Below, piece after piece: positions 1 to 9,187 of a DNA stretch of 64,000 bases (within the stretch, counting starts at the first letter, position 1; each line of letters starts with the position of its first letter). The stretch is taken from the NCBI GenBank assembly GCA_021324115.1, contig JAJPJS010000024.1, positions 1 to 64,000 of the forward strand. The letters are read 5' to 3'. The DNA comes from Nitrososphaerota archaeon (GTDB taxonomy: Archaea > Thermoproteota > Nitrososphaeria > Conexivisphaerales > DTJL01). Both the position numbers and the translations under genes were made by a program. The notes below the pieces were generated by a model. The model saw only the letters and a program-made list of their open reading frames with translations. It was not told the origin of the DNA and searched no databases.

Positions 1-212
1 AATAAAATCTCTAACAATATTCCTGAACCTATTCATGCTGTACTATAATCATCTGAGGTGGCATCAGGGGATAATGTCTGTTCCAGGAGGTGAGGTTATT
101 TGAACAGTATCACAATCATCTGTTGTGCGATATCCCGACTGGTAAGACATTCCGGTCGAGGCCTTTCCGTGTATGTCTCTGGTAGACTGGCGGCTGAAAG
201 AGCCTTGCATCA

Positions 213-521
213 TTAAGAAATTTTTAGCCCCTTATACCTGCCTGCCTCTAATGAACAAGTCGCAACAGTTCTTGGTATCATATCGGTTGCGGCAGAGTTC
301 CCAGTCTCTGTCATGATGTGGCAAACCAATATTTCCAATTCCTCTTCAAGTATCGATTCGCCACGCTTTACAACATGTAAAGCACTCCGTGCCGCTTTAG
401 TGAGTAAGAATTGATCCATATGATTCAAGCCTGATTGCACTTCCAAGAATAAGCCTATTAATTTTTCAGCTGTAGCTTGCTTGACTGACCGGAAGCATTT
501 ACATTTTCTCCCCGTATTCAA
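213..521 (-). CDS. Hypothetical protein, 102 aa, doubtful
   Basis: Open frame on the minus strand upstream of, and divergent from, the solute-binding protein gene. The central part (about residues 17-75) could form amphipathic helices rich in Leu, Glu and Lys. The N-terminus is basic with two cysteines. I recognise no domain or family. It is the only sizeable frame in the first 600 bases, and the sequence 5' of it (1-212) shows nothing I can name. It could be a small regulator of the divergent gene or simply a chance frame. Confidence 0.3.
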   Translation of the reverse strand: MNTGRKCKCFRSVKQATAEKLIGLFLEVQSGLNHMDQFLLTKAARSALHVVKRGESILEEELEILVCHIMTETGNSAATDMIPRTVATCSLEAGRYKGLKIS

Positions 522-591
522 ATCACCCGCCTACAGCCTATCATTAGTCCCAGACATCATGAAATATGTCACAGTCCCAACCACCTCGCAA

Positions 592-600
592 CATATAAAT
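592..600 (+). promoter_or_regulatory. TATA box of the solute-binding protein gene
   Basis: The sequence catataaat is a good archaeal TATA box. A start site about 26 bp downstream falls near 621, next to the TTG at 621 and the ATG at 633, so the transcript would be leaderless or nearly so. Confidence 0.6.
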
Positions 601-620
601 AGGCCACGAGAGTTTCAAGG

Positions 621-3488
621 TTGAAAGTAACGATGTCATACAAAAAGGAAATATTACTAGGATTCGCCTTAGCTTTAGTTGCTTACGTGACGCTGTTCAT
701 GGCTGTTGCACCCGTTGCAACATCCGTGCACGCACAGACATCACCATTGTTCAGCATTACACTGCTCGCTCCTACATCGAATGCTGCCCGAAGGCAGTAT
801 GCGGCAATCATTGCTAGTTCGTTCCAGCAGGTTGGTATCGCAGCCACGCCTTTCTTCGTCAACTTTGATCAGTTGGTGGGTAGGTTGTTCTTCACGAATG
901 CCTATTTCTTCAACGGGTCGGTGGACTGGTCCAAGGTGGGGCTTGACTTTGCCCACGGTGGATACGATGCCGGCTTTATCGGCTGGATATCATTCAGCCC
1001 AGCCCCCGATACCAGTTTCACAAACTGGAGGGGAGACTATGCCGACTGGGCTCCGAACGGCAATAACTACTATTTCTACAACAACAGCCAAGCTAACTTC
1101 CTTATGAACCAGATCGAGTCGACTGTGAATCAAACCCTTCAGATAAAGGATATCTATCAGCTGCAGCAAATTATTCAGAATGACTCTCCTGACCCAGTCA
1201 TTTACTACGAGCAGGAAGTGGTCGCTCGCTCCCCCCAGATTCAAGATTATGGTGGGGTGAACACCTACAGTCCATTCTCCTGGCCTGACCCGCAGCATGT
1301 GAGCGGAGTCAGTACGATTAACTTCGCAGAAGCCGGCAACGTCTTTCCAGGCAACACGCTGTGCGGCGCTGTTGTCACTACATCATGTAACTCGTTGTAC
1401 GCTACCTATATCACTAACCCGCTCTACGGGTTCTTGCTTGAATGGAACCCGGTTCAGGGGCAGTTCTATCTGGCCCTGGCCAACTATGTCCATGTTACTC
1501 CTGACGGTCTAACTTGGACAATCAACTTCAAACCTAATAACTGGGCAGACGGTGTACCAGTGACTTCCAACGACTTTGTGTTCGCCTATGAAGCTTCATT
1601 CCTCCCCGGAAGTGGATCTGTCAGCATCGGAACATACAGCTCACAGCTTGGAAACATAGCCAAATTCACATACCTTAACGGCACATCTGTGATAGTGGAC
1701 AACACCAACGGCGCGTCCCCAGTATGGTGGAACGTCACAGCCGTGGATGCTCATACATTCACGGTTTCACTTACTCACCCATATGCATTCTTCAACGAGA
1801 CGTACACGCCCATAGCACCGGTACCCCTGCACTATTTCCAGGGCTTCCCTGTCGACCAGTGGGCTTCCCTTCCATTCTCAACGTGTTCTGGACCTGACAA
1901 GTTCGCGAACGGCACAACAGTGATGGTCAACGGCGCGCCTGTATCTGGTCCGTTCGGTAATGGGCCGTATGTGCTCACAAGCTGTGATACTGCAAACAAC
2001 GTATTCAAGGAAGCGGCTAACCCCAACTACTGGAACGCGAGCGGTCTTCAGTCCATCGGTCAATTTGCTGTTAAGAATTACAACGTACAATGGATAAATG
2101 GTGCTCAGGCGGCTATCGCAGCCTATTCAACTGGTACAGTGAACCAGCTTGATTCAGAGTACGGTCTTGCGCCATTTGCGTCCCAACTTCAGGGAATCGG
2201 CGCAAACATAATTCATGCTCCTGGTGCTCTTGAGCAAGAGATGGGATTCAACCTGTTCAACCCCATCTGGGGAACCGGAACCGGGACCCCACTCGGTCAG
2301 TCTAATCCATCCCAGGCGGCCAATGCCGCTAGGGATGTGAGGCGTGCCATGAGCTACCTGATACCAAGGCAGCAGATCATATCCAATCTTCTCTTGGGTG
2401 CAGCGGCGCCCGGTCTGACGTTGATCAGTCCTGCGAGCGGCATATTCTACGATTCTAACCTACAACCAGACCCCTACAACCCGTACATAGCCAAGCAGTA
2501 CCTTGCCTCCGCAGGGTACAACACTGGTGTTTCACCATTCGAACAAACCAGTACGCCTGTAACCCTGTCGAGCTATAATGTGTGGGGATTCCCAATAGCC
2601 CTGACCGGGACATTCAAGAACCCAGTCACTGGGCTAGCATACAACAACTCCCTTGTCTATCTCCAGACCAGCCCTGACAATTCTACCTGGACCAGCGTTC
2701 AATCCACAACGACTTCCGCCAACGGTAGCTTCACCTTTGATTGGACACCGCCCACGCCTGGAACATGGTATTACAGGTACTACTTCCCAGGTGTGACTGT
2801 ACCTAACTTCGCTCCAAAGACGTTTAGCTTCGAAGGAACCCTAACCAACTCATCAGGTGCACCTATTGACAACATACTTGTCATAATGCAGGTCAGTACC
2901 GACCAGCAGACCTGGACCAACGTTGGAGCTTGGGTAACTGGCTCGCCATTGAGTGACGGTCAGTATCTGTTCGACTGGCTGCCCAACCAACCAGGTGTGT
3001 ACTATTACAGGTACAACATCACCGGCTACTATGTACCTTCATCAGATATTGCGGCCGTGCAAAACCTTTACGGAGAAGCTGCCCCTGGAGACGCCTACAA
3101 CTCACTTATCTCAAGTCACCAGATCTCGCAGGTGATGAGCGCGTCCCTGACCCCGGTTAGCTCCGTCGCATTCTCAAGCGGCAATCAGCTGATCGCCAGT
3201 GGACAACTGCCTGTCGTAGCGCCTCCATCGTTCAGCAACACGTACTCGATAACCACCACCCCACTGTCGACCGCACTTAACTCGGTGCTATCGTCGTACC
3301 CAACATCTTCGCAGCTAAGCCAAGCGGTAAGTGGCCTTGCTACTCAGAGCAGTGTAAGCAATCTACAAACTTCGATAAACTCCCTGCAGGGACAACTCCA
3401 GACAGCAACTTACGTAGGCTACGGAGCGATTGTAATAGCCATCATCTCCATAATAGTAGCGATCCTAGCAGTAACCAGAAAGAAGTAA
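621..3488 (+). CDS. Membrane-anchored ABC solute-binding protein (family 5-like) with swapped lobes and two beta-sandwich domains
   Basis: Probably binds oligopeptides or similar solutes outside the cell for an ABC importer, but no permease or ATPase gene is in the window. A signal peptide (residues about 5-39) is followed at 41-230 by a segment that looks like the C-terminal lobe of SBP_bac_5 proteins (helix SSFQQVGI, then YDAGFIGW, then DPVIYYEQE). The typical N-terminal lobe comes afterwards: DGLTWTINF with NWADGVPVTSNDFVF at about 295-320, GNGPYVLTSC, the RDVRRAMSYLIPRQQI helix, ending at IAKQYLASAGY (about 624-634), which is where the C-lobe normally begins. Two Ig-like repeats follow (about 645-727 and 728-815, each with an YYYRY-type strand), then a Ser/Gln-rich coiled-coil stretch and a C-terminal membrane helix (about 929-951). 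The start is TTG 621 or ATG 633; the TATA position fits either. Confidence 0.85.
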   Translation: MKVTMSYKKEILLGFALALVAYVTLFMAVAPVATSVHAQTSPLFSITLLAPTSNAARRQYAAIIASSFQQVGIAATPFFVNFDQLVGRLFFTNAYFFNGSVDWSKVGLDFAHGGYDAGFIGWISFSPAPDTSFTNWRGDYADWAPNGNNYYFYNNSQANFLMNQIESTVNQTLQIKDIYQLQQIIQNDSPDPVIYYEQEVVARSPQIQDYGGVNTYSPFSWPDPQHVSGVSTINFAEAGNVFPGNTLCGAVVTTSCNSLYATYITNPLYGFLLEWNPVQGQFYLALANYVHVTPDGLTWTINFKPNNWADGVPVTSNDFVFAYEASFLPGSGSVSIGTYSSQLGNIAKFTYLNGTSVIVDNTNGASPVWWNVTAVDAHTFTVSLTHPYAFFNETYTPIAPVPLHYFQGFPVDQWASLPFSTCSGPDKFANGTTVMVNGAPVSGPFGNGPYVLTSCDTANNVFKEAANPNYWNASGLQSIGQFAVKNYNVQWINGAQAAIAAYSTGTVNQLDSEYGLAPFASQLQGIGANIIHAPGALEQEMGFNLFNPIWGTGTGTPLGQSNPSQAANAARDVRRAMSYLIPRQQIISNLLLGAAAPGLTLISPASGIFYDSNLQPDPYNPYIAKQYLASAGYNTGVSPFEQTSTPVTLSSYNVWGFPIALTGTFKNPVTGLAYNNSLVYLQTSPDNSTWTSVQSTTTSANGSFTFDWTPPTPGTWYYRYYFPGVTVPNFAPKTFSFEGTLTNSSGAPIDNILVIMQVSTDQQTWTNVGAWVTGSPLSDGQYLFDWLPNQPGVYYYRYNITGYYVPSSDIAAVQNLYGEAAPGDAYNSLISSHQISQVMSASLTPVSSVAFSSGNQLIASGQLPVVAPPSFSNTYSITTTPLSTALNSVLSSYPTSSQLSQAVSGLATQSSVSNLQTSINSLQGQLQTATYVGYGAIVIAIISIIVAILAVTRKK

Positions 3489-3503
3489 GATTAACATCAT
3501 CAG

Positions 3504-3520
3504 GATTTTTTGTTACTTTT
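3504..3520 (+). terminator. Oligo-T terminator after the solute-binding protein gene
   Basis: Two T-runs (six and four T) lie 16-32 bp after the stop codon, with no strong hairpin. This is the usual form of archaeal intrinsic termination. Confidence 0.5.
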
Positions 3521-3570
3521 GTGATTCAGCGCAAGCTTTGTTTAATTATTGGCAGTTCTAGCTCTTCAAA

Positions 3571-3909
3571 TCATATATTCAATACCAAGAATATCAGAGC
3601 GACTATGACAAACCAGACTCCAGCCAGTATAAACGACGCTCCTTTCTTCTGAGCATCTCTGTGTCTTTGGGCCGAATACGCGCGACCGTCTCTCCAGATC
3701 ATTCTCCTCGCGGCGACGCCCGAGCCCGACTGCCATGCGTCAAGCATCCCCCCAACAATGAAGAGTATTGCCATTTCAAAGAGGGCGAGGTATCCGAATA
3801 CAGTTGTTATTATGGATACTCCCATGAAGATTGCAAGTACCAAAGAAGCAACCATATCAACCGTAGCCAATATGAGGAAATAGACCAGAGATTTTTTGAG
3901 CACCTGCAT
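3571..3909 (-). CDS. Small membrane protein, unknown function
   Basis: A protein of 112 residues if it starts at MQVLKKS (ATG at 3909). The frame stays open upstream to 3999, but the extra 30 residues are polar and would crowd the divergent neighbour at 4002, so I prefer the shorter form. Predicted hydrophobic segments lie near residues 6-27, 28-55 and 90-112, with a basic stretch (ARRMIWRDGR) between the second and third. RDD-like or DUF-type small membrane proteins look similar, but I cannot name a family. It is convergent with the solute-binding protein gene. Confidence 0.55.
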   Translation of the reverse strand: MQVLKKSLVYFLILATVDMVASLVLAIFMGVSIITTVFGYLALFEMAILFIVGGMLDAWQSGSGVAARRMIWRDGRAYSAQRHRDAQKKGASFILAGVWFVIVALIFLVLNI

Positions 3910-4001
3910 GGCTGTTACATACAAATATCCAGCATCCCTGCCGTTATTATGCCCAGCCAGACTCAGATAAATGCTACGAAACGTTTTTTTGGTGCGCAAA
4001 G

Positions 4002-4946
4002 GTGGGGAAATTCAGATTGGCCAACAAAGCAAAGAAACGCTTGGCGGTAACAGTCACCTTTTCCATAGTGTTCGCCGTGCTTTTATTAGGTACGTTTGCA
4101 GTTATATTTTTCAACGGGCCAACAATCTACCACTTTCCCAGCAAATATTCTATACCACTAGCAGATTGGATGGGATTGATACCGCAGCAGGCGACCTCAT
4201 TTGAAGCGATAAATGTGACTGCTGTGAAAGCATCTTCAGTCGCATTCAATCCTGCAGCAGCTTACTTCGTAAATATCCAGCAGACCGGTCAGAGAATCGA
4301 CTTCACGAATACCCAGCTTGTAGCTACATACTATCTACCCACATCAAATCCTCAATCCAATGAAACCGAAATAATCATATTTCAAACACCCACTAATGTA
4401 TACGAACAACTCGAGCAGAGTCTTTCAAATAGTTCAAAAATTCCAAAGCTTACATACGCTGGCTATACTTTGTACTTTATCACAAACAACGATACTCTGA
4501 CAAGGACGGTGGCTCAGGGAGTAATGGTATTCTACAAGGAATTCATTCTTTACACACAGAGTACCCCCTCGCCGGAAGGCTCAATGGAGTCGGCCCTTCA
4601 GCTCCTTATCCAAAGTGGCCAGACTCTTGTGCAGCAGAACGATGTTGTGAGGTCCCTTTATGCGGCGCTGCAGAACAGGTCAAATTACCTGGCGCTGTTT
4701 TACCAAGGTCATCTGACGCAAATACCGAATTCGATTGGTGGCGCCAAATCCGTCCAGGTCTTAAATGATCACATAATAGGCACCTATGCATTCGAATTCA
4801 GCAACCTGAGTGCAGCGAAGGGTGAATACAAGACCGTGACTTTCACATATTCAAATGCTACGAGTGCATATATTCTGGATAACTACGTAGTGACCACCCT
4901 GATATTCTCTCCGCAGGCGGCAGGGGCCGAACTGCAGGGATTCTGA
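4002..4946 (+). CDS. Surface protein with N-terminal membrane anchor, unknown function
   Basis: 314 residues from a GTG start. A basic N-terminus (KFRLANKAKKR) precedes one hydrophobic segment at about 14-37. The rest is predicted extracellular, rich in Ser, Thr, Asn and Gln with many N-x-S/T sequons (for example in SQSLSNSSK and NRSNY), so it is probably an anchored, glycosylated surface protein. No enzymatic motif is visible. The next gene follows 28 bp after its stop in the same direction and also encodes an anchored surface protein, so the two may work together. Confidence 0.65.
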   Translation: MGKFRLANKAKKRLAVTVTFSIVFAVLLLGTFAVIFFNGPTIYHFPSKYSIPLADWMGLIPQQATSFEAINVTAVKASSVAFNPAAAYFVNIQQTGQRIDFTNTQLVATYYLPTSNPQSNETEIIIFQTPTNVYEQLEQSLSNSSKIPKLTYAGYTLYFITNNDTLTRTVAQGVMVFYKEFILYTQSTPSPEGSMESALQLLIQSGQTLVQQNDVVRSLYAALQNRSNYLALFYQGHLTQIPNSIGGAKSVQVLNDHIIGTYAFEFSNLSAAKGEYKTVTFTYSNATSAYILDNYVVTTLIFSPQAAGAELQGF

Positions 4947-4974
4947 GTTTGAACAGGCGAGACTTGGATCTAAC

Positions 4975-5556
4975 TTGGCCTCAAAGCTACCTTGGCTGAC
5001 CATGTTCTCGATAGCTGGTATATTGATAGCGGCAGCGATAATAGGACCAAGCCTTTACGTCCCCAGCTCGATATCCGAGAGCGGGCCTCACATATTTAAC
5101 GCGCAGAATCCGCCTTATTGGGTGGATACGTTCGCTATTCCTCCGGTCCGTGCAGGCACCGTGATTCATATCGTGGCGTCCGAGCATGGGCCCGGCAATG
5201 TCACAATCGTGTTGGAAAGCGAAAAGTATCCTGGCCAGCCACTTCCCAACGTCATCTCTTACTATCTTACGAATAAAACCAGCTCCATCGACGTAAAGGT
5301 CCCGTTAGAGGAGTCGTCTATCTACGACGTATACGTGATATCATACCATGCTACATACACTATCCAGATATCCGGCGTATGGGCAGAGTTCTATTCCGCT
5401 GAACTTGGATTGTACTGGGGCATTGTGGCAGCGATCGCCGGCACTGCCATGTACTTTTATTACAGGGGGTCGAAGTCAAGGGATCAAATATACGAGCAGA
5501 CATTGGCTGAAATAAGGAAGAAGGAAGAAGAAAAGAGGAAAGCATCCAATAAATGA
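4975..5556 (+). CDS. Membrane protein with extracellular beta domain and cytoplasmic charged tail
   Basis: 193 residues from a TTG start. A hydrophobic segment at about 9-30 and a second at about 148-165 bracket an outside domain of roughly 115 residues that looks beta-rich (strands such as GTVIHIVAS, NVTIVLES, YTIQISG). The C-terminal 25 residues are strongly charged (EIRKKEEEKRKASNK), typical of a cytoplasmic tail. No family is recognised. It is likely in one transcription unit with the preceding anchored surface protein. Confidence 0.65.
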   Translation: MASKLPWLTMFSIAGILIAAAIIGPSLYVPSSISESGPHIFNAQNPPYWVDTFAIPPVRAGTVIHIVASEHGPGNVTIVLESEKYPGQPLPNVISYYLTNKTSSIDVKVPLEESSIYDVYVISYHATYTIQISGVWAEFYSAELGLYWGIVAAIAGTAMYFYYRGSKSRDQIYEQTLAEIRKKEEEKRKASNK

Positions 5557-5898
5557 AGATCGCTGATCATCCGTATCCTCCACAGAGATTTCTGGACAAA
5601 TTCAGGCTCATGAAAACACCGAATTCTGGTTAATGATGGAAAGCGAATCACACCTTCTAATTACCCGGCCCAGGCTCTCTTTCAAGACAAGCGTTGTATC
5701 AGAATCGTCACCTTTTGACGAAATGATATTACTTGACATATTCAAAAGATGGTTGCATAAGGTACAAACGAGTCCTGCGAATCAGAAGGGTGATCCAGAT
5801 CCTTGTTCGGACAGCACTCTGCCTTTACAGGATTGATTCGCGTGCCCGCTAAACACAATAAGGCAATACCATGTACCCATTGCAGTCCTGAATTCCAG
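5557..5898 (+). other. Intergenic stretch without a recognised gene
   Basis: About 340 bases between a membrane protein gene and the glycosyltransferase gene. The glycosyltransferase frame is open back to a TTG at 5803, but those 32 codons do not resemble the family. Another short frame (5633-5836) shows no recognisable feature. I see no tRNA or clear hairpin here. Confidence 0.4.
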
Positions 5899-6963
5899 AT
5901 GACGCAACAACTGAAGGGCTTAAGGGTCGTGTACGTTACCACAGAACCAACGAATCAGCCCAGGCTACGCAAAATCGGCAAGTCACTTTCAAAGTTTGGA
6001 GCTGATTTTGTAGTTTTCAGACCAACTTACCCTGCAGTCATCAGGAATCGCACGCTCAGGGCGCTGATCAAGTACATATTCTTTCTACTTCAGGCTGCCA
6101 CGGTAAACGCCGATGTAGTATGGGTATCAAACTGTCCAGACATAACTGCTCTTCCGTTCGCATTGACGGGACGAAGATATGTGTATGACTTCAGATCACC
6201 ATGGTCTAAAGAACTTGCAATAGAATATGGCAGGGGTCTATTTTTCAGGCTAAGTGAAATAATTGAAAAGACTGCGAGACGATATGCATCAGTACTGGTA
6301 GTGGTTTCGAGGCGCATGGTACGTGATGTCTCAAGCTTGGGGACTCCCGTATTCGTTGTACCTAACTATCCACTTGGGAATTTTTCGGCCAGGGGAGATA
6401 AGCAGACGATAAGAAAGGGCATGGGTGTATCTGATCAAGCGAAAATTGCAATTTTTGTGGGAAGACTAACCAAGATAGAGGGCGCAGACCTTCTTGAAGA
6501 TGTCGCCAGAGCACTTTCAAGCGTGCCTGAAGCCAGACTCTGGGTGGTGGGAGACGGGCCTCTCGGATTGGACATCAAGAAACTCGAGCTGAAGTACCCA
6601 TCCACGGTAAGATACTTCGGATGGGTGCCCCATCACGAAGTTCCAGATCTGATCGTCGCATCAGATGTTTCAATAATGCCTAGACACAGGAATCCCAATG
6701 CCGATTACTACAGCGAAGAAGGAGTTCACAAGATATCGGAAAGCATATGGCTTGGAACCCCTGTCATCGCATGCAACGTTGCTGAATCATCTTACTACAC
6801 ATCTACCGTTGAATCCAGATTTGTGCAGGAAGTCGTCTCCTTTCTGACCAGGGGGTCACGACCTGCTTTAAGAATCCCTTCTTGGGAAGATGTGAGCGAG
6901 CCCGTCCTCGTAAATGCGGTGCTTGCTGCTGCGGGTCGGAGGAAGTCCCAATATGAGCACTGA
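5899..6963 (+). CDS. Glycosyltransferase, GT4-like (GT-B fold)
   Basis: Transfers a sugar from a nucleotide donor during assembly of a surface glycan or glycolipid; the acceptor is unknown. The N-terminal Rossmann half begins at LRVVYVTTEP. The donor-binding half carries IFVGRLTKIEGADLLEDVA (about 195-215) and WVVGDGPL, followed by a GT4-like EEGVHKISESIWLGTPVIA motif in which glutamates contact the donor. I take the ATG at 5899 as the start because the sugar-binding fold begins right after it; the frame remains open upstream to a TTG at 5803. It overlaps the next glycosyltransferase gene by 11 bp, so the two are probably translated together. Confidence 0.82.
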   Translation: MTQQLKGLRVVYVTTEPTNQPRLRKIGKSLSKFGADFVVFRPTYPAVIRNRTLRALIKYIFFLLQAATVNADVVWVSNCPDITALPFALTGRRYVYDFRSPWSKELAIEYGRGLFFRLSEIIEKTARRYASVLVVVSRRMVRDVSSLGTPVFVVPNYPLGNFSARGDKQTIRKGMGVSDQAKIAIFVGRLTKIEGADLLEDVARALSSVPEARLWVVGDGPLGLDIKKLELKYPSTVRYFGWVPHHEVPDLIVASDVSIMPRHRNPNADYYSEEGVHKISESIWLGTPVIACNVAESSYYTSTVESRFVQEVVSFLTRGSRPALRIPSWEDVSEPVLVNAVLAAAGRRKSQYEH

Positions 6964-7924
6964 GTCGGCGGTTCTTCTTCTTGCCGGTGGAGGAGGACAC
7001 ACCGGTTATGCATATGCGCTTGCACAGGCGCTCCATGGACGATGTGAACTCTACAGTCTCGTTCCCGAGGGGGACAGACTAAGTCTACAGCGTCTGTCGA
7101 AGTATTCCACCGTCAGTCAGCTCACCAAGCCGAGGGGACCCAAGACCCCGACATACAGGTTTGTCTCCCGGCTCATTACTTCAGGGATAAAATCTCTGCA
7201 ACTTGTGAAATCAAGGCACAGGGTGGTTGTGAGCACGGGAAGTAACTTCTGCATTCCACCATCCCTGGCGGCTTACCTGAAGGGTGGGCAGTTAATCAAC
7301 ATCGAAAGTTCAGTAAGATTCACCAGAGCTTCAAGTACCGCAAGGATACTTTCCAGGATTTCAAAGATAACAGCCTTACAGTGGGAGGACCAGAAAGAAC
7401 TCTTCCCCGGCGGGACTGTTTATGGCCCCTTTGTTCCTTCACCGGAGGCTCCGATAACCGATGGTGGTTACATTCTTGTTACAGGCGGTACCTTTGGTCA
7501 CAAAGCGCTTTTTGATGCTATTTCTGCCACCAGCTATAAAAATGTAGTTTTGCAGACGGGGGTGGTGGCCCAGGAGCCATACAGGCTGCAACACCCGGAG
7601 TGGGAAATATTCGACTTCTCACCAACTTTTTACAGGTATATAGCGGCTGCCAGCGTTGTGGTCACTCACTTCGGAGAGACGGCCCTCGAATCGGCATTGG
7701 TATATAAGAAACCCACGGTGATAGTCGTGAATCCTGAATGGACCAGGACCGTCGGAGTCGAAGATGCGGCAAGACTCACAAAACATCTTGGCGCACAGCT
7801 CGTAACGGAACCTAACACGGATTCCTTGAGAAATGCGATCGAAGCTTCTTCCAGCTTCACCCCCCCTGCCCTGCCAGATGGGTCGAAAAGGCTCGCGGAT
7901 GATATACTTCAGCTCCTGAAGTGA
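6953..7924 (+). CDS. Fused Alg14/Alg13-like glycosyltransferase (MurG/GT28 type)
   Basis: A GT-B transferase in one chain of 323 residues. The N-terminal half starts LLLAGGGGHTGYA, matching the glycine-rich membrane-associated motif of Alg14 and MurG. The C-terminal half contains VTHFGETALESALVYKKP, matching the donor-binding region of Alg13/MurG. Eukaryotic Alg13 and Alg14 together add the second GlcNAc to a dolichol-linked sugar; here both parts are fused, so a lipid-linked GlcNAc or related sugar transfer is likely. The start ATG lies within the end of the preceding glycosyltransferase gene. The following epimerase and dehydrogenase genes supply amino-sugar donors, supporting a role in protein or surface glycosylation. 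Confidence 0.75.
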   Translation: MSTESAVLLLAGGGGHTGYAYALAQALHGRCELYSLVPEGDRLSLQRLSKYSTVSQLTKPRGPKTPTYRFVSRLITSGIKSLQLVKSRHRVVVSTGSNFCIPPSLAAYLKGGQLINIESSVRFTRASSTARILSRISKITALQWEDQKELFPGGTVYGPFVPSPEAPITDGGYILVTGGTFGHKALFDAISATSYKNVVLQTGVVAQEPYRLQHPEWEIFDFSPTFYRYIAAASVVVTHFGETALESALVYKKPTVIVVNPEWTRTVGVEDAARLTKHLGAQLVTEPNTDSLRNAIEASSSFTPPALPDGSKRLADDILQLLK

Positions 7925-7937
7925 AGAATGGCACTGC

Positions 7938-7945
7938 CTTTATAC
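7938..7945 (+). promoter_or_regulatory. TATA box upstream of the epimerase gene
   Basis: The sequence ctttatac lies 39-46 bp before the TTG start. The predicted transcript would have a leader of about 15 nt. It suggests that the epimerase gene has its own promoter in addition to read-through from the glycosyltransferases. Confidence 0.45.
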
Positions 7946-7983
7946 CCGCATGAATTGGCTTTCAGTTAAAGACTGGTGCTGGT

Positions 7984-9075
7984 TTGAGCCTCATTTCGTT
8001 GGTCGTCGGAACAAGGCCACAGGTGATCAAGCTTGCTTCACTCTGCAGGGCCTTTCGTGAGGAAGGCCTCAACTTCGAAGTTGTTCACACCGGCCAGCAC
8101 TACGACTTTGAGATGGATAGGGTGTTTTTTGATGAGCTGGGGCTTCCGAAACCCTCAAGAAATCTTGGAGTGGGAAGCGGTTCCCATGCGAGGCAAACCG
8201 CAGAAATAATTGTCCGCCTTGAGAAATACTATGAGAATGTACGGCCAAGGATTGTTGTGGTTCCTGGAGACACGAACAGCGCGCTTGGAGGGTCGCTGGT
8301 CGCTCCCAAGATGGGTTTGAAGCTGGCGCATGTGGAAGCGGGGTTACGTTCAAACCAACGCTTCATGCCCGAAGAGATCAACAGGGTGATCATCGATCAC
8401 ATTTCGGATTATCTCTTCGCGCCGACCGCTGTCGCAAAGGCAAATCTTGAAAGGGAAGGTTTAGCAGCGAACACAATACTTACGGGTGACGTAATGGCCG
8501 ACAACGTACTGATGATGCGCAGCAAAATATCGAGGGCAAAAACTGGGCTCGATGTGCGCAAAGGAAGTTATGTCTTTGTCACCATACACAGGTCTGAAAA
8601 TGTTGACGATAAGGCAAGGCTCAGTTTACTAATCAAAGCCATATCATCGATACCGAATCGTTTCGGTTTGGAAGTCGTATTTCCATTGCATCCCCGAACC
8701 AAGTCGAGGCTCAAGCTCGATGCCGAAGCTGGCCCGTTTGGCCCAGAGGTTCACCTGATAAATCCCGTGGGTTATCTGGAAAGCCTCAAGCTTGTAAAGG
8801 ATGCCAGGATTGTTGTCACGGACAGTGGGGGGCTTCAGAAGGAGGCGTTTCTTCTGGGCACCCCCGTTATTACACTCAGAAGCACAACAGAATGGGTGGA
8901 GACGGTGGAATCCGGATGGAACAGGGTGGTCGGTCAGGATGTGAAAGCGTTTGCAGATGCAATGAATCATTTCATGCAAAACAAGCCTCCCAAGGTGGAC
9001 CCTTTCGGGTACTACGGAAATGGAAAGGCTGCATCCTCGATCGCGAGGTTTTTGAGGAAGGCTCTTGAAACCTAA
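7984..9075 (+). CDS. wecB: UDP-N-acetylglucosamine 2-epimerase (non-hydrolysing)
   Basis: Interconverts UDP-GlcNAc and UDP-ManNAc in the cytoplasm. The 363-residue length is normal. Family motifs are present in order: GTRPQVIKLA (usually GTRPEAIK), HTGQHYD, VPGDTNSALGG, HVEAGLRS, MPEEINRVIIDH, TIHRSENVD, HPRT and TDSGGLQKEAFLLGTP. The start is a TTG at 7984, the only sensible one before the GTRP motif. The next gene encodes a WecC-like dehydrogenase, so the pair would make UDP-ManNAcA for surface glycans. The glutamate-to-glutamine change in the first motif is unusual but need not abolish activity. Confidence 0.88.
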   Translation: MSLISLVVGTRPQVIKLASLCRAFREEGLNFEVVHTGQHYDFEMDRVFFDELGLPKPSRNLGVGSGSHARQTAEIIVRLEKYYENVRPRIVVVPGDTNSALGGSLVAPKMGLKLAHVEAGLRSNQRFMPEEINRVIIDHISDYLFAPTAVAKANLEREGLAANTILTGDVMADNVLMMRSKISRAKTGLDVRKGSYVFVTIHRSENVDDKARLSLLIKAISSIPNRFGLEVVFPLHPRTKSRLKLDAEAGPFGPEVHLINPVGYLESLKLVKDARIVVTDSGGLQKEAFLLGTPVITLRSTTEWVETVESGWNRVVGQDVKAFADAMNHFMQNKPPKVDPFGYYGNGKAASSIARFLRKALET

Positions 9076-9157
9076 CCTGACGAAATGTCTTTCATACATC
9101 TTTTCTTGAAGGCCCCTTTGGTCGTATTCAACTCAAATGCGAGTAGGCTCGAATCAA

Positions 9158-9165
9158 TTTTATAC
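9158..9165 (+). promoter_or_regulatory. TATA box of the nucleotide-sugar dehydrogenase gene
   Basis: The sequence tttatact rules out the upstream start at 9137 for a transcript from this promoter. The predicted start site, near 9188, coincides with an in-frame TTG. Confidence 0.5.
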
Positions 9166-9187
9166 TCTATGTTGCGAACCTGTGACA

